A DNA stretch of 64,000 nt from Candidatus Cryptobacteroides avicola (GTDB taxonomy: Bacteria; Bacteroidota; Bacteroidia; Bacteroidales; UBA932), in the NCBI GenBank assembly GCA_017695115.1, contig JADILV010000012.1:1-64000 (forward strand). The letters are read 5' to 3'. Under the pieces are notes generated by a model. That model saw nothing but the letters and a program-made list of their open reading frames with translations. It had not been told where the DNA came from and did not search any database. The position numbers and the translations under genes were made by a program. Shown one piece after another: positions 25,190 through 34,066 of this stretch; the first letter of the stretch is position 1, and every line of letters begins with the position of its first letter.

Positions 25190-25234
25190 CTACCTCACAG
25201 AGACATGTTCGGGTCATAGGTCTTGATTTCAGAC
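25190..25234. repeat. 45-bp direct repeat, copy B (end of butyrate kinase gene)
   Basis: This is the partner of 24861-24905, 329 bp away. Here the minus strand encodes the last residues of butyrate kinase (DPNMSL) and its stop. It is probably the original copy, since the buk reading frame runs on through it unbroken. Confidence 0.9.
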
Positions 25235-26316
25235 TCTCCCGACAATATGGAGTATCCGTTCTCGGCCAGGGACTCCAGTTCATTTTCTCCCGGATATACC
25301 ACTACAGGGGCAAGGAAGTCCACGCGGGCAGTTATCGCAGCGGTTATCTTTTCGCTGTAGGCTATGCCGCCCGTAAGAATGATGGCATCCACCTTTCCGC
25401 AGACATCCACTGTAAGAGAAGCTATGTATTTCGCTATTCCGAGACAATATCCGTTCAGGAAAAGAGCCTCCCTTCCTTCCGGGTCAGCATCGGCCTTTGC
25501 CGCAATCTCACGGAAATCATTTGTCCCGAACCAGGCTACTGCCCCACCCTTGCCCACAAGACGCTTCTTTATCTCCTCTTTTGTGTATTTTCCGCTGAAG
25601 CACATCTCCACAAGAGGGAAACCTGGCAGAGATCCTGCCCTTTCAGCACTGATAGGTCCGTCTCCTCCGAGAGCGTCATTGGTATCTATGACATTCCCTC
25701 CCTTATGGAGCGTTACCGATGTGCCGCCTCCCATGTGGGCCACAATTATGGTCAGATCCTGATATTTTCTGCCAGTACTTCTTGCATACCGCCTGCACAT
25801 AGCCCTCGAATTCAACGCATGGAACAGAGGCCTGCGGCTGAATTCAGGAAGTCCGTACACTTTTGCCTCCGGAATGACCTCGTCAGCCATGGGAGGATCC
25901 GGAATATACGCCTTGCAGACTCCGGAAATACCCTCCGACCGTCTTGCCGCATTGACTTCCCCGGCAAGATCATCGGCTATGAGTGCGCTGAGGTTGCACG
26001 CATGCACTCCTTCCTTCGCTTCGACCAGAGCAGCACGCATCACGGGCGTGACTTCGTAGATTCCGGTCTTTATCGGAGTAATGAGCCCGCCACGGGCCAT
26101 GACGATATCTATGTCGCTTAGCGGAATCCTCCTTTCATAAAGGAACTCCGTGATGGCATCCTTCCTCATAAGGTCCTGATCCATCACAGAGTCGAATTTC
26201 GAAAGAGCCTCCACACTGTGCGCGAGGTTCTGCTCGAACAGTTTCGCGCCGTCTACGAAGTAGGCTATCTTGGTAGAAGTCGATCCCGTATTTATTGCTA
26301 AAACCCTTCCTGTCAT
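25195..26316 (-). CDS. buk: Butyrate (branched-chain acid) kinase
   Basis: The 373 residues match butyrate kinase of the ASKHA acid-kinase superfamily. ILAINTGSTSTKIAYF is the phosphate-1 motif, VAHMGGGTSVTLH the phosphate-2 loop, and ILTGGIAYSEKI the adenosine motif. It transfers phosphate from acyl phosphate to ADP, giving ATP and butyrate or isobutyrate/isovalerate. Seven bases separate it from ptb upstream. Its 3' end lies in a 45-bp sequence duplicated at 24861-24905. Butyrate and branched-chain kinases cannot be told apart by eye. Confidence 0.92.
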   Translation of the reverse strand: MTGRVLAINTGSTSTKIAYFVDGAKLFEQNLAHSVEALSKFDSVMDQDLMRKDAITEFLYERRIPLSDIDIVMARGGLITPIKTGIYEVTPVMRAALVEAKEGVHACNLSALIADDLAGEVNAARRSEGISGVCKAYIPDPPMADEVIPEAKVYGLPEFSRRPLFHALNSRAMCRRYARSTGRKYQDLTIIVAHMGGGTSVTLHKGGNVIDTNDALGGDGPISAERAGSLPGFPLVEMCFSGKYTKEEIKKRLVGKGGAVAWFGTNDFREIAAKADADPEGREALFLNGYCLGIAKYIASLTVDVCGKVDAIILTGGIAYSEKITAAITARVDFLAPVVVYPGENELESLAENGYSILSGESEIKTYDPNMSL

Positions 26317-26323
26317 ACAAAGG

Positions 26324-27232
26324 CTATTTTGCAGACATAGCGGCGATTGCTATAGAGTTGAGCTTGGTATCTATGCTGTCGGCACGGCTTGAAAGCACAC
26401 AAGGGACTTTCGCTCCGACCACCATACCGGCCTGCTTCACATCGGCAGCCAGCTTTGAGTTGGTCTTGTAGAATACATTGGCGGATTCGATGTTAGGGAA
26501 CAGGAGACAGTCGGCGTCACCTGCTACCGGGCTGACGAGTTTCTTTATCTCGACAGATTCCTGATCTACAGCCACATCCAGAGCCAGAGGCCCGTCTGCG
26601 ATACAGCCCTTGATCTGTCCCCGGTCAACCTTCTTCGCAAGGATTGCGGCCTCAACGCATGCAGGCATGCCTTCAAGCATCTGCTCGGTAGCTGCGATGA
26701 GAGCTACCTTAGGCATCTTGTTGCCGAGCGCGTGGGCTGTATTGACAAGATATCCCATTATGGCGACCTTCTGCTTCAGATCAGGAAGAGGGATTACAGC
26801 CATATCGCTGACCAGCAAAAGTTTATGATAGTTGGGATTTTCCAGGACCGCTACATGGCTGAGAACGGCTTTCGGAGGCAGAAGCCCCGTTTCCTTATTG
26901 AGGATGGCACGCATGAACTTGTCCGTACTGCAGAGACCTTTCATGAGGATGTCGCCCATACCCTGATTTACCATCGTGACAGCCTGGGTAACGGCAGGGA
27001 GTTCCGAAGGATTGTGGATAACGGTGAATTTATTGACATCGATGCCTTCTTTTTCACACTCCGACTTGATCATGTCTTCGTCGCCGACAAGAGTGGCATC
27101 TACAATCCCGAGATCCACCGCCTTGCTTGCGGCAGCTATTGTATGGCCGTCTACTGCCCAGGCGGCTATCATTCTCTTCTTTGCGCCTCTGTTTGCGAGC
27201 TCTGCAAAGATTTCTTCAAATTTCGTAAACAT
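26324..27232 (-). CDS. ptb: Phosphate butyryltransferase/phosphate acyltransferase
   Basis: The 302-residue protein has the phosphotransacetylase fold in its Ptb form: MKGLCSTDKFMRAILNKE, PLPDLKQKVAIMGYLVNTA, and the C-terminal CLLFPNIESANVFYKT. It exchanges CoA of butyryl- or branched-chain acyl-CoA for phosphate, supplying buk. It lies between ackA (25-base gap) and buk (7-base gap). No separate pta or eutD gene occurs in the window, so this enzyme could in principle also supply acetyl phosphate to AckA; that is a guess. Confidence 0.9.
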   Translation of the reverse strand: MFTKFEEIFAELANRGAKKRMIAAWAVDGHTIAAASKAVDLGIVDATLVGDEDMIKSECEKEGIDVNKFTVIHNPSELPAVTQAVTMVNQGMGDILMKGLCSTDKFMRAILNKETGLLPPKAVLSHVAVLENPNYHKLLLVSDMAVIPLPDLKQKVAIMGYLVNTAHALGNKMPKVALIAATEQMLEGMPACVEAAILAKKVDRGQIKGCIADGPLALDVAVDQESVEIKKLVSPVAGDADCLLFPNIESANVFYKTNSKLAADVKQAGMVVGAKVPCVLSSRADSIDTKLNSIAIAAMSAK

Positions 27233-27257
27233 ATTATGATACTATTAATCAAAAATC

Positions 27258-28472
27258 CTATTCATCCTCATTCATGACAATATGCATGGTGTCGCGTGCT
27301 ATCACCAGTTCCTCGTTGGTCGTGATGACCGCTACCTTGACCTTCGAATCCGGAAGGGATATCAGCGTATCCTTGCCGGTAGCCACATTGGCTTCATAGT
27401 CGAATTTAAGTCCGAGATATGAAAGGTTCTCGCACACCCTGCGGCGGAGCCTGCTGTTGTTCTCGCCTATTCCTCCGGTGAATACGATCAGATCCACACC
27501 GTTCATCACGGCGGCGTATGCACCTATATATTTGGTAACGTCATATACGAGTTTCTTGAGGACGAGCTTGGCCTTTGGATCGCCTGCATTGGCGGCATCA
27601 TTGAGGTCACGGGCATCCGATGAAATGCATGAAAGTCCGAGAAAACCGCTCTTCTTGTTCATTATCTTGCCCACTTCCTCGAATGTAAGCCCTTCCTTTT
27701 CCTGAAGGTAGGTCACGACATCAGGATCAATCGATCCGCACCTGGTCCCCATGATCACGCCCTCGAGAGGAGTAAAGCCCATGGAAGTGTCGATGGACTT
27801 TCCGTTGGCTACCGCAGTGATAGAGCTTCCGTTGCCAAGATGGCAGGTGATGATCTTGGAATTGTTGAGTTCAAGCCCGGTAAACCGTGCGCCTTTCTCT
27901 GAAACGAACTTGTGGCTTGTGCCATGGAAGCCGTACCTTCTGATACGGTATTTCTCGTAGTATTCATACGGAAGGGCATACATATAGGCGTATGCCGGCA
28001 TTGTCTGATGGAAAGCAGTGTCGAACACAGCCACCTGCGGAACATCGGGAAGCGCTTCCGAAACCGCCCTGATACCCAGAAGGTTGGCCGGGTTGTGAAG
28101 CGGGGCTATGTCGCTACACCTGACTATCTGCTCTATGACTTTGTCATCGATAAGCTTGCTGCAGAAGAATTCTTCTCCGCCGTGTACCACACGGTGGCCG
28201 ACGGCTTCAATGTCTTCAAGGGTCTCGAGCACCCCGTACTCCTTATCCAGCAATGCCTCCAGGACGACCTTTATACCGACCGTATGGTCCGCGATAGGCA
28301 TTTCCTTGACGTATTTTTCCTTTCCTGCGGCCTGATGCTTTATGCAGCCCGTCTCCATACCGACCCTCTCGACAAGTCCTTTTGCAAGAAGATCGTAGAC
28401 ATCATCGTTCTTCATATCGAGAAGCTGGTACTTCAAAGAAGAGCTTCCACAGTTCAAAACCAGAATGATCAT
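27258..28472 (-). CDS. ackA: Acetate kinase
   Basis: The 404 residues match acetate kinase throughout: ILVLNCGSSSLKYQLLD at the start, GHRVVHGGE, CHLGNGSSITAVANGKSIDTSMGFTP (read as two adjoining motifs), and VFTGGIGENNS for adenosine binding. It makes ATP and acetate from acetyl phosphate in the cytosol. It is the first gene of an operon with ptb and buk, which puts two acid kinases behind one acyltransferase. The promoter is at 28523-28556. Confidence 0.95.
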   Translation of the reverse strand: MIILVLNCGSSSLKYQLLDMKNDDVYDLLAKGLVERVGMETGCIKHQAAGKEKYVKEMPIADHTVGIKVVLEALLDKEYGVLETLEDIEAVGHRVVHGGEEFFCSKLIDDKVIEQIVRCSDIAPLHNPANLLGIRAVSEALPDVPQVAVFDTAFHQTMPAYAYMYALPYEYYEKYRIRRYGFHGTSHKFVSEKGARFTGLELNNSKIITCHLGNGSSITAVANGKSIDTSMGFTPLEGVIMGTRCGSIDPDVVTYLQEKEGLTFEEVGKIMNKKSGFLGLSCISSDARDLNDAANAGDPKAKLVLKKLVYDVTKYIGAYAAVMNGVDLIVFTGGIGENNSRLRRRVCENLSYLGLKFDYEANVATGKDTLISLPDSKVKVAVITTNEELVIARDTMHIVMNEDE

Positions 28473-28522
28473 ATAATGAAAGTTTTAAAATTTTCCCGGT
28501 AAAATATTTCAATACAAACGTA

Positions 28523-28556
28523 CAAAGTTATAAAAATAATAACTATTTTCGCCAAA
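28523..28556 (-). promoter_or_regulatory. Promoter of the ackA-ptb-buk operon
   Basis: On the minus strand TTTG (28553-28556) and TAACTTTG (28523-28530) are 22 bases apart. Facing the other way, a near-consensus TATTTTCG at 28544-28551 may serve the ComEC-like gene. Confidence 0.6.
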
Positions 28557-28568
28557 AATCAGAAGAAT

Positions 28569-29735
28569 ATGAAGGGTGAGGGGAAGGAACTGACTGATTT
28601 CGCTTTATTGTTCACCGCCGGAGCCGCAGCCGGGCTGTTCATGGCACCGGAGTACGGCCAGGCCCATACGGCGGCCGTCATATCTTTCTTCGCATCCGTA
28701 TCCCTGGCGCTGTATCCTGCCTTAATCCTCAAGAAAACGAATCATGGGGAAATCCGTAATGACATATTGGTCCCATACATGCTCAGGGCCGCATTTTTCT
28801 GTACCGGGCTGTACTGCGCCTGCATTTCCGCGCTTTCCGAAGGCTTTACGGGCGACGCAGGAGGGCAATGGTTCCTGCAGGCGGCAGCAGGCCGTTCCGC
28901 CAGCCGTCTCAAGGCGATAATCGGCAGCATCCCTTTCAGGGACAGGGAAAGCAATGCGCTTATCCTCGCCCTTATCACAGGGGACAAGACAGAACTTCCG
29001 ACGCAGATCAGCACATCGTTCCGCATCAGCGGAGCCTCCCATATCCTAGCTCTGTCAGGCATGCATCTCGGGGTAGTCTATATCATACTTTCCCGCGTGT
29101 TTTCCGTAATCGGCAACTCGCCGGCAGCAACAAGGGCACGCTCCGCCATGACAATAGCCGTAGCAGGATTCTATACCATGATGACAGGGGCAGGAGCATC
29201 AATAGTGCGTGCATTCCTTTTCATAACGCTCAACGAAACCGCCAGATGTACAGGAAGGAAGAGACTGCCTATGAACGTCTTCAGCGCTGCGCTTATAATC
29301 CAGGCGGCATTGTCTCCGGAGGTGCTGGGTTCGGTAAGTTTCCAGCTTTCGTATCTGGCCATGGCCGGAATCTATATACTGTACCCGAAAATGCAGAAAT
29401 GGTACAAAGAACCGCAGGCAAAGAAGACAGGAAACCCTCTGTGGAGACAGATAAACAATGTCCGGCCGATGAAAAGACTGTGGGACATGGCCGCGATGTC
29501 GATTTCCTGCCAGATATTCACGGCTCCTGCAGCATGGTACTATTTCGGCACATTCCCGCCTTATTTTCTGATAACCAACCTTATAGCCGTACCACTTTCA
29601 ACTGCCGCCATCAACCTTTCCATCCCCGTGATCATTCTCTGGCCGCTCGGGCTCTGTCCGGACATACTGATAGAAGCGGACAACGCCGTTATCCGTGCCA
29701 TGTGCAAGTCCCTTGAAATAATCAGCGGACTGTAA
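28569..29735 (+). CDS. Short ComEC/Rec2-family membrane protein (competence domain only)
   Basis: The 388-residue membrane protein carries the ComEC competence domain: ITGDKTELPTQISTSFRISGASHILALSG (in two parts) and MHLGVVYIILSRVF, then several helices, with VSFQLSYLAMAGIYI. Full ComEC proteins of about 650-750 residues form the DNA channel of natural transformation. This one has little room for the N-terminal OB domain and no C-terminal metallo-beta-lactamase domain. It could be a reduced functional channel or a relic. The stop overlaps the 3' end of apbE by 14 bases on the other strand. Confidence 0.85.
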   Translation: MKGEGKELTDFALLFTAGAAAGLFMAPEYGQAHTAAVISFFASVSLALYPALILKKTNHGEIRNDILVPYMLRAAFFCTGLYCACISALSEGFTGDAGGQWFLQAAAGRSASRLKAIIGSIPFRDRESNALILALITGDKTELPTQISTSFRISGASHILALSGMHLGVVYIILSRVFSVIGNSPAATRARSAMTIAVAGFYTMMTGAGASIVRAFLFITLNETARCTGRKRLPMNVFSAALIIQAALSPEVLGSVSFQLSYLAMAGIYILYPKMQKWYKEPQAKKTGNPLWRQINNVRPMKRLWDMAAMSISCQIFTAPAAWYYFGTFPPYFLITNLIAVPLSTAAINLSIPVIILWPLGLCPDILIEADNAVIRAMCKSLEIISGL

Positions 29736-30795
29736 TGCCGTCCGAAGCCCACGTCTCCATCCGGTCACCGTCGCTGTAGATAAGATACCCTTCAATATCA
29801 GGTTCGGAACCGATGAATTCCTTTGCCGCTTCCACCCCGATGACCATACAATAGGTCGCAAGCGCATCCGCCAGTGCGGCATCCGGGGCAATGACGGTAG
29901 CGCTGAGAAGCGAATGTGACACAGGATAACCGGTACGCGGGTCGACGGTATGCGCATATTTCCTGCCGTCCTTCACATAGAATTTCCTGTAGTTGCCGGA
30001 AGTGACCACACCGCAGGGTTCGGGACCGGCTTCGATCGTACCCTGCAGGGCGGCTCCGGGGATATTGTTCCCGTCCTCGGGTCTGTCCACCCCTATGGAC
30101 CAGGGCTTTCCTTCCGGATTCAGACCGCTGCAGAAAATCTCGCCGCCTATGTTCACCAGCATATCCTCCACGCCGAGCCCTTTCAGATAATCCGCGACAA
30201 GATCGCAGCTGTACCCCTGGGCCACGGCATTGTAATTGAGAGACGGCAACGGGCCTCGTACGTTTTCAAGCAGGAGAGCCTCCGGAGAGACCCTGCCGTC
30301 CTTTCCCGGCTCCATCCTGGGTTTGAGACGGTCCATTCCGCAGGACTCCACCGTTTCCGCGACTTCGGATGCAGAAGGCAGGGAATCGGTGGTAAAGCCG
30401 AACCCCCATATATCGAAAAGAGGTGCCGCCGCCACATCCACGGCCCCGTCCGTTTCCTTATAATATCCGTACGACTTGTTGTAGATATCCACGAAAATAT
30501 TGTCGGGAACTACACTCTCTCCGGAATTGAACCTGCTCAGAAGGGACCCTTTGTTATAGCCGGAAACGGAATTGTCCACACAAAGAAGGACAGAATCGAT
30601 TCCTGCCTTGATCTTCTCCGGACCGCATTTCCTTTCAACGGTCCCCATGTCAAGTTTTACGATATATGTACCGCCCTGGGCGTATCCGCTGATGGAAACA
30701 TAACGGGCTTCTCCGGTGCATGCATATAAGGTCAGCAGGCCGGCAGCCACGACGGCGGCACGGCAGATATTTGCGAAAGAAACGTGAATTTTCAT
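29722..30795 (-). CDS. apbE: FAD:protein FMN transferase (ApbE) lipoprotein
   Basis: About 357 residues. The start at 30795 (MKIHVSFANIC) gives a proper signal with lipobox LTLYAC; an upstream extension of the frame lacks a signal and crosses the promoter. ApbE motifs are clear: YNAVAQGYSCDLVADYL, VNIGGEIFCSG and HTVDPRTGYPVSHS, with the metal-binding APDAALADALAT. It attaches FMN to Thr or Ser of exported redox proteins such as the RnfG or NqrC subunits, which are not in this window. It is convergent with the ComEC-like gene. A minus-strand -7 box (TATATTTG) is at 30817-30824. Confidence 0.92.
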   Translation of the reverse strand: MKIHVSFANICRAAVVAAGLLTLYACTGEARYVSISGYAQGGTYIVKLDMGTVERKCGPEKIKAGIDSVLLCVDNSVSGYNKGSLLSRFNSGESVVPDNIFVDIYNKSYGYYKETDGAVDVAAAPLFDIWGFGFTTDSLPSASEVAETVESCGMDRLKPRMEPGKDGRVSPEALLLENVRGPLPSLNYNAVAQGYSCDLVADYLKGLGVEDMLVNIGGEIFCSGLNPEGKPWSIGVDRPEDGNNIPGAALQGTIEAGPEPCGVVTSGNYRKFYVKDGRKYAHTVDPRTGYPVSHSLLSATVIAPDAALADALATYCMVIGVEAAKEFIGSEPDIEGYLIYSDGDRMETWASDGITVR

Positions 30796-30816
30796 GGCAT
30801 CACACAAGTATTTGGG

Positions 30817-30855
30817 CAAATATAGAGGATTTTCAACGAATTTTATGCATCTTTG
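30817..30855. promoter_or_regulatory. Divergent -7 boxes for apbE and the FISUMP lipoprotein gene
   Basis: A perfect minus-strand TATATTTG lies at 30817-30824 for apbE. A plus-strand CATCTTTG at 30848-30855, one mismatch from TAnnTTTG, is placed about 40 bases before the lipoprotein gene. Clean -33 elements are not visible. Confidence 0.45.
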
Positions 30856-30892
30856 CAAGAATGTATTTTTTAACAGGACGAAGCATATCAGA

Positions 30893-32140
30893 ATGACGAT
30901 GACAATCAGGAAAGCACATCTTGCATTGGCCGCAGCCATGGCTGCCTCAGCCTTGATCTCCTGCAAGAAAGACGAAGACACGACTACCCTCCCCTATCTT
31001 GACGGTACAGTAAGCGTAGATTTCGAACCGGCCCTGCCGGAATACATCCTTGCGAATGACGACACAGAATATACCATGACGCCTAAAGGGGCTTCCCATC
31101 CGGACGGTCTGGGAGTAGGCTACCAGTGGAAAGTCTCCCCATCGGAAAGCGACAGCTATACTGTAACAAAAGAAGAAGATGAGGACGGGGACGGAGCCTT
31201 CGCCTACAATTTCGCAGACTACAACAAGGATACGCTCAGGACCATCACTGTGACATGCCAGGCATTTGCCGACGGCTACTCCAGCCTGTCCGCATCATAT
31301 TACGTCACGGTAGTGAACTACGGAGAGAAAGGCTCCATCCAGCGTGCCGGATATGATTTCAAGAACGGAAGTTCCGTAACGGACACCAGGGACGGCAACA
31401 AGTACCTTTGCTACGAAGCTCCGGACAATAAGACATGGATGCAGCAGAACCTCGCATACGCGGGGGCTTCCGGCGAAGACGCTATCGGCGCTCCGTACAT
31501 GGACGCTGAAGCCATGTCCAATGTATTCGGGAGATTCTATACGTGGAACGAAGCGACAGGAGGCAATGCGGGTTCCGACGGAAGCGCCATACAGGGAATC
31601 TGCCCGGACGGATGGCATATACCTTCTGACGATGAATGGACAGAACTTGCGGAAGCTACAATGGCAAGCGTCCATACGTCCTGGAGAGACGGACTTGAAG
31701 AAGGGGAAACAGGTCTCAGGAACGGCGAGGACTGGTCAAGGGACGGATACAGGATCAGCAAGGAATTCATGGCCGGAGAAAAGCTCGATCCGTCAGTACC
31801 GGACACTGATGAAGACTATGACAGTGACATAAACTACGGGAAAGAAGCCAGAAGCGCCACTTTCAACACGGACACGGAACTCTGGCCGTATGTGAATGAA
31901 GTGGGCGACCCTACAAACAACAGCGGCATATCGGCCATACCGGCAGGCTATGCACGCAGGACAAACGGGCTGTGGAGCTACAACGGAGTATTCGAATACG
32001 CAATTTTCTGGACTTCATCCGTAGACGAAGCCACAGGAAAGGCTATCTGCCGTGTAATCAACAACGAAAGCCCTGTCGTCTATAAAGATGCACGCGACAA
32101 AGAGACCTTTGCCGCTTCCGTACGCTGTGTCAAAGATTAA
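30893..32140 (+). CDS. FISUMP-domain surface lipoprotein
   Basis: About 415 residues with a lipobox (SALISC) shortly after the start. A beta domain of about 110 residues follows (YQWKVSPSESDSY, VTCQAFADGYSS). From about residue 155 it has the FISUMP domain (Fibrobacter succinogenes major paralogous domain): TDTRDGNKYLCY, KTWMQQNLAY, GRFYTWNEA, ICPDGWHIPSDDEWTEL and a C-terminal SVRCVKD. Such proteins are surface lipoproteins, probably with an adhesive or enzyme-like fold of unknown activity. The LemA gene begins 19 bases later. Confidence 0.85.
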   Translation: MTMTIRKAHLALAAAMAASALISCKKDEDTTTLPYLDGTVSVDFEPALPEYILANDDTEYTMTPKGASHPDGLGVGYQWKVSPSESDSYTVTKEEDEDGDGAFAYNFADYNKDTLRTITVTCQAFADGYSSLSASYYVTVVNYGEKGSIQRAGYDFKNGSSVTDTRDGNKYLCYEAPDNKTWMQQNLAYAGASGEDAIGAPYMDAEAMSNVFGRFYTWNEATGGNAGSDGSAIQGICPDGWHIPSDDEWTELAEATMASVHTSWRDGLEEGETGLRNGEDWSRDGYRISKEFMAGEKLDPSVPDTDEDYDSDINYGKEARSATFNTDTELWPYVNEVGDPTNNSGISAIPAGYARRTNGLWSYNGVFEYAIFWTSSVDEATGKAICRVINNESPVVYKDARDKETFAASVRCVKD

Positions 32141-32159
32141 TGAAAACAATAATGAAAAT

Positions 32160-32753
32160 ATGAAAAAAAGTACTCTTATAACGGTGACTGCAATAGTCAT
32201 CATAGTCCTTGCTCTGTTTTTCTGGGTCAAAAATTCCTATAACGGGCTTGTAAAGGCTGATGAACAGGTGAAGGCAGCATGGTCCCAGGTGGAAAATGTA
32301 TATCAGCGCAGGGCTGACCTGATCCCGAATCTGGTCGCCACAGTGAAAGGTTATGCCGAACACGAGTCAGAAACGCTTGAAAGCGTGGTGGAGGCAAGAT
32401 CCAAGGCCACACAGGTGAGCGTTGACCCGGAAAACCTGGACCCAGACAGGATAGCGGAATACCAGGCGGCACAGGGAGAGCTTTCACAGGCCCTCGGAAG
32501 ACTGATCATGCTGCAGGAGAATTATCCTGACCTGAAAGCCAACCAGAACTTCAGGGATCTGCAGGCCCAGCTTGAAGGTACGGAGAACAGAATCGCTACC
32601 GAGCGGATGAAATTCAACGAAACCGCCAGAAGCTACAATACAATGGTAAGGAGCTTCCCGAAAAACATCTTCGCTTCGATGTTCGGATTCGAGGCCAAAG
32701 GCTATTTCGAAGCGTCAGAAGGGGCACAGACCGCACCTAAAGTGGAATTCTAG
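32160..32753 (+). CDS. LemA family membrane protein
   Basis: The 197-residue protein has one N-terminal membrane helix (TVTAIVIIVLALFFWV) and the LemA helical domain: YNGLVKADEQVKAAWSQVEN, QRRADLIPNLVATVKGYAEHE, and FNETARSYNTMVRSFPKNI. LemA proteins are inner-membrane proteins with a periplasmic helical bundle and no settled biochemical role. Here, as in many genomes, it is followed directly by two TPM-domain genes with 1- and 11-base gaps, so the three products probably form one membrane complex. Confidence 0.93.
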   Translation: MKKSTLITVTAIVIIVLALFFWVKNSYNGLVKADEQVKAAWSQVENVYQRRADLIPNLVATVKGYAEHESETLESVVEARSKATQVSVDPENLDPDRIAEYQAAQGELSQALGRLIMLQENYPDLKANQNFRDLQAQLEGTENRIATERMKFNETARSYNTMVRSFPKNIFASMFGFEAKGYFEASEGAQTAPKVEF

Positions 32754-32754
32754 G

Positions 32755-33201
32755 ATGAAAGCGAAAGACTTCCTCTCAGCGCAGCAGCAGGAAAGACTGG
32801 TTGTCGCAATCAAGGAGGCAGAGAAAAACACTTCCGGAGAAATCCGGATACATCTTGACGACACCTGCTCCGGTAACCCGATGAAAAGGGCCGGGCAGGT
32901 GTTCCATTTTCTGCGCATGGACAGGACCGCACTCAGGAACGGGGTACTCATATATCTGGCCTGCGAATCGAAGGTATTCGCCATCATCGGGGACAAGGGC
33001 ATAAACGAAGCTGTACCGGAAGGGTTCTGGAATGACATAAAAGAGAGCATGACAGGGTACTTCAGAAAAGGGGAATTCACGGAAGGGCTTGAAAGCGCTG
33101 TCCTTGCCGTAGGTGAAAAACTCAAATCCTATTTCCCTTACAGCAAGGATGATGTCAACGAACAGCCTGACGACATATCATTCGGCGGGAACAACAAATA
33201 A
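32755..33201 (+). CDS. TPM-domain protein (small, no signal peptide)
   Basis: The 148 residues form a single TPM (TLP18.3/Psb32/MOLO-1) domain: QQQERLVVAIKEAEKNTSGEIRIHL, split by DDTC, then VLIYLACESKVFAIIGDKGI. It has no signal peptide or membrane helix, so it is probably a cytosolic partner of the LemA and YgcG-like products. TPM domains in other organisms occur in photosystem repair and receptor assembly; no activity can be assigned here. The start codon overlaps closely with the LemA stop. Confidence 0.85.
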   Translation: MKAKDFLSAQQQERLVVAIKEAEKNTSGEIRIHLDDTCSGNPMKRAGQVFHFLRMDRTALRNGVLIYLACESKVFAIIGDKGINEAVPEGFWNDIKESMTGYFRKGEFTEGLESAVLAVGEKLKSYFPYSKDDVNEQPDDISFGGNNK

Positions 33202-33212
33202 TCACTATTTCC

Positions 33213-34037
33213 ATGCTCAAGACCGTAAAAAAACATATACTGACTGCAACTCTGCTGGTGCTGCCGGCCATATCATGCCTGGCCATACCGTCCAGGCCCT
33301 CCCCGCAAAGACTGGTGAATGATTTCGCCGGAATATTCACCCCGCAACAGGCCGGCCTGCTGGAAAGAGAGCTGGTGGCTTTTGATGATTCTACATCAAA
33401 CCAGATAACTGTCGTGACCGTCAATGACCTTGAAGGGTATTCCGCATCCGAATATGCTACAAGAATAGGTCTTGACTGGAAAGTGGGCTCTGCAGAATTC
33501 GACAACGGTCTGGTCCTGCTTATAAAGCCAAAGACACCTGACTCAAACGGGCAGGTCGCCATAAGTGTAGGGTACGGGCTTGAAGGGGCCATACCGGATG
33601 CATACGCAAAACGCATAATCGAAAACGAACTTATCCCGCATTTCAAACAGGACGATTATTTCGGAGGTGCGGCGGCAGCCTGCGAAGTGCTGATGAAGCT
33701 GGCTTCGGGAGAGATTTCCGAACCGCGCAGCAGAGACGATGATGATGCAGGAGGCGTGCTTGCCTTTTTCATATTTCTGATATTTGTGATTATTGTAGCC
33801 GTGGTTGCAGCCAGATACGATAAATGGAACAACAACGGCCGCAGAGGCGGAGGCGGGAACTACCGCGACGGCAGCGATGTCATGGATGCGATAATCATCG
33901 GAAGCCTGCTCGGCAGTGGGCGCGGAGGACGTTCTTCATGGGGCGGCTCCAGCGGTGGATTCGGAGGTTTCGGTGGCGGATTCGGTGGCTTCGGAGGAGG
34001 TTCTTTCGGAGGAGGCGGAGCTTCCGGAAGCTGGTAG
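33213..34037 (+). CDS. YgcG-like exported TPM-domain protein with glycine-rich tail
   Basis: The 274 residues contain a signal peptide (about 1-25) and a TPM domain at about 35-160 (VNDFAGIFTPQQAGLLERE, YGLEGAIPDAYAKRI). A membrane helix lies at about 185-207 (GVLAFFIFLIFVIIVAVVA). The last 60 residues are almost all Gly, Ser and Phe (GGFGGFGGGFGGFGGG). This is the common YgcG form, fixed in the inner membrane with the TPM domain outside and the tail inside. It closes the FISUMP-LemA-TPM run and converges on the LolA-like gene. Confidence 0.9.
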   Translation: MLKTVKKHILTATLLVLPAISCLAIPSRPSPQRLVNDFAGIFTPQQAGLLERELVAFDDSTSNQITVVTVNDLEGYSASEYATRIGLDWKVGSAEFDNGLVLLIKPKTPDSNGQVAISVGYGLEGAIPDAYAKRIIENELIPHFKQDDYFGGAAAACEVLMKLASGEISEPRSRDDDDAGGVLAFFIFLIFVIIVAVVAARYDKWNNNGRRGGGGNYRDGSDVMDAIIIGSLLGSGRGGRSSWGGSSGGFGGFGGGFGGFGGGSFGGGGASGSW

Positions 34038-34066
34038 TTCAGGAAAACCCATAAAAAATATATGGC

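Noticed and set aside
25027..26121. 364-codon open frame on the plus strand opposite buk
   Set aside because: It lies antisense to a clear butyrate kinase, its translation is Arg/Ser/His-rich without motifs, and no start signal is seen. It is a shadow of buk codon usage.
33840..34030. Possible tandem-repeat locus
   Set aside because: The repeats are Gly/Phe codons of the usual YgcG glycine-rich tail and need no other explanation.
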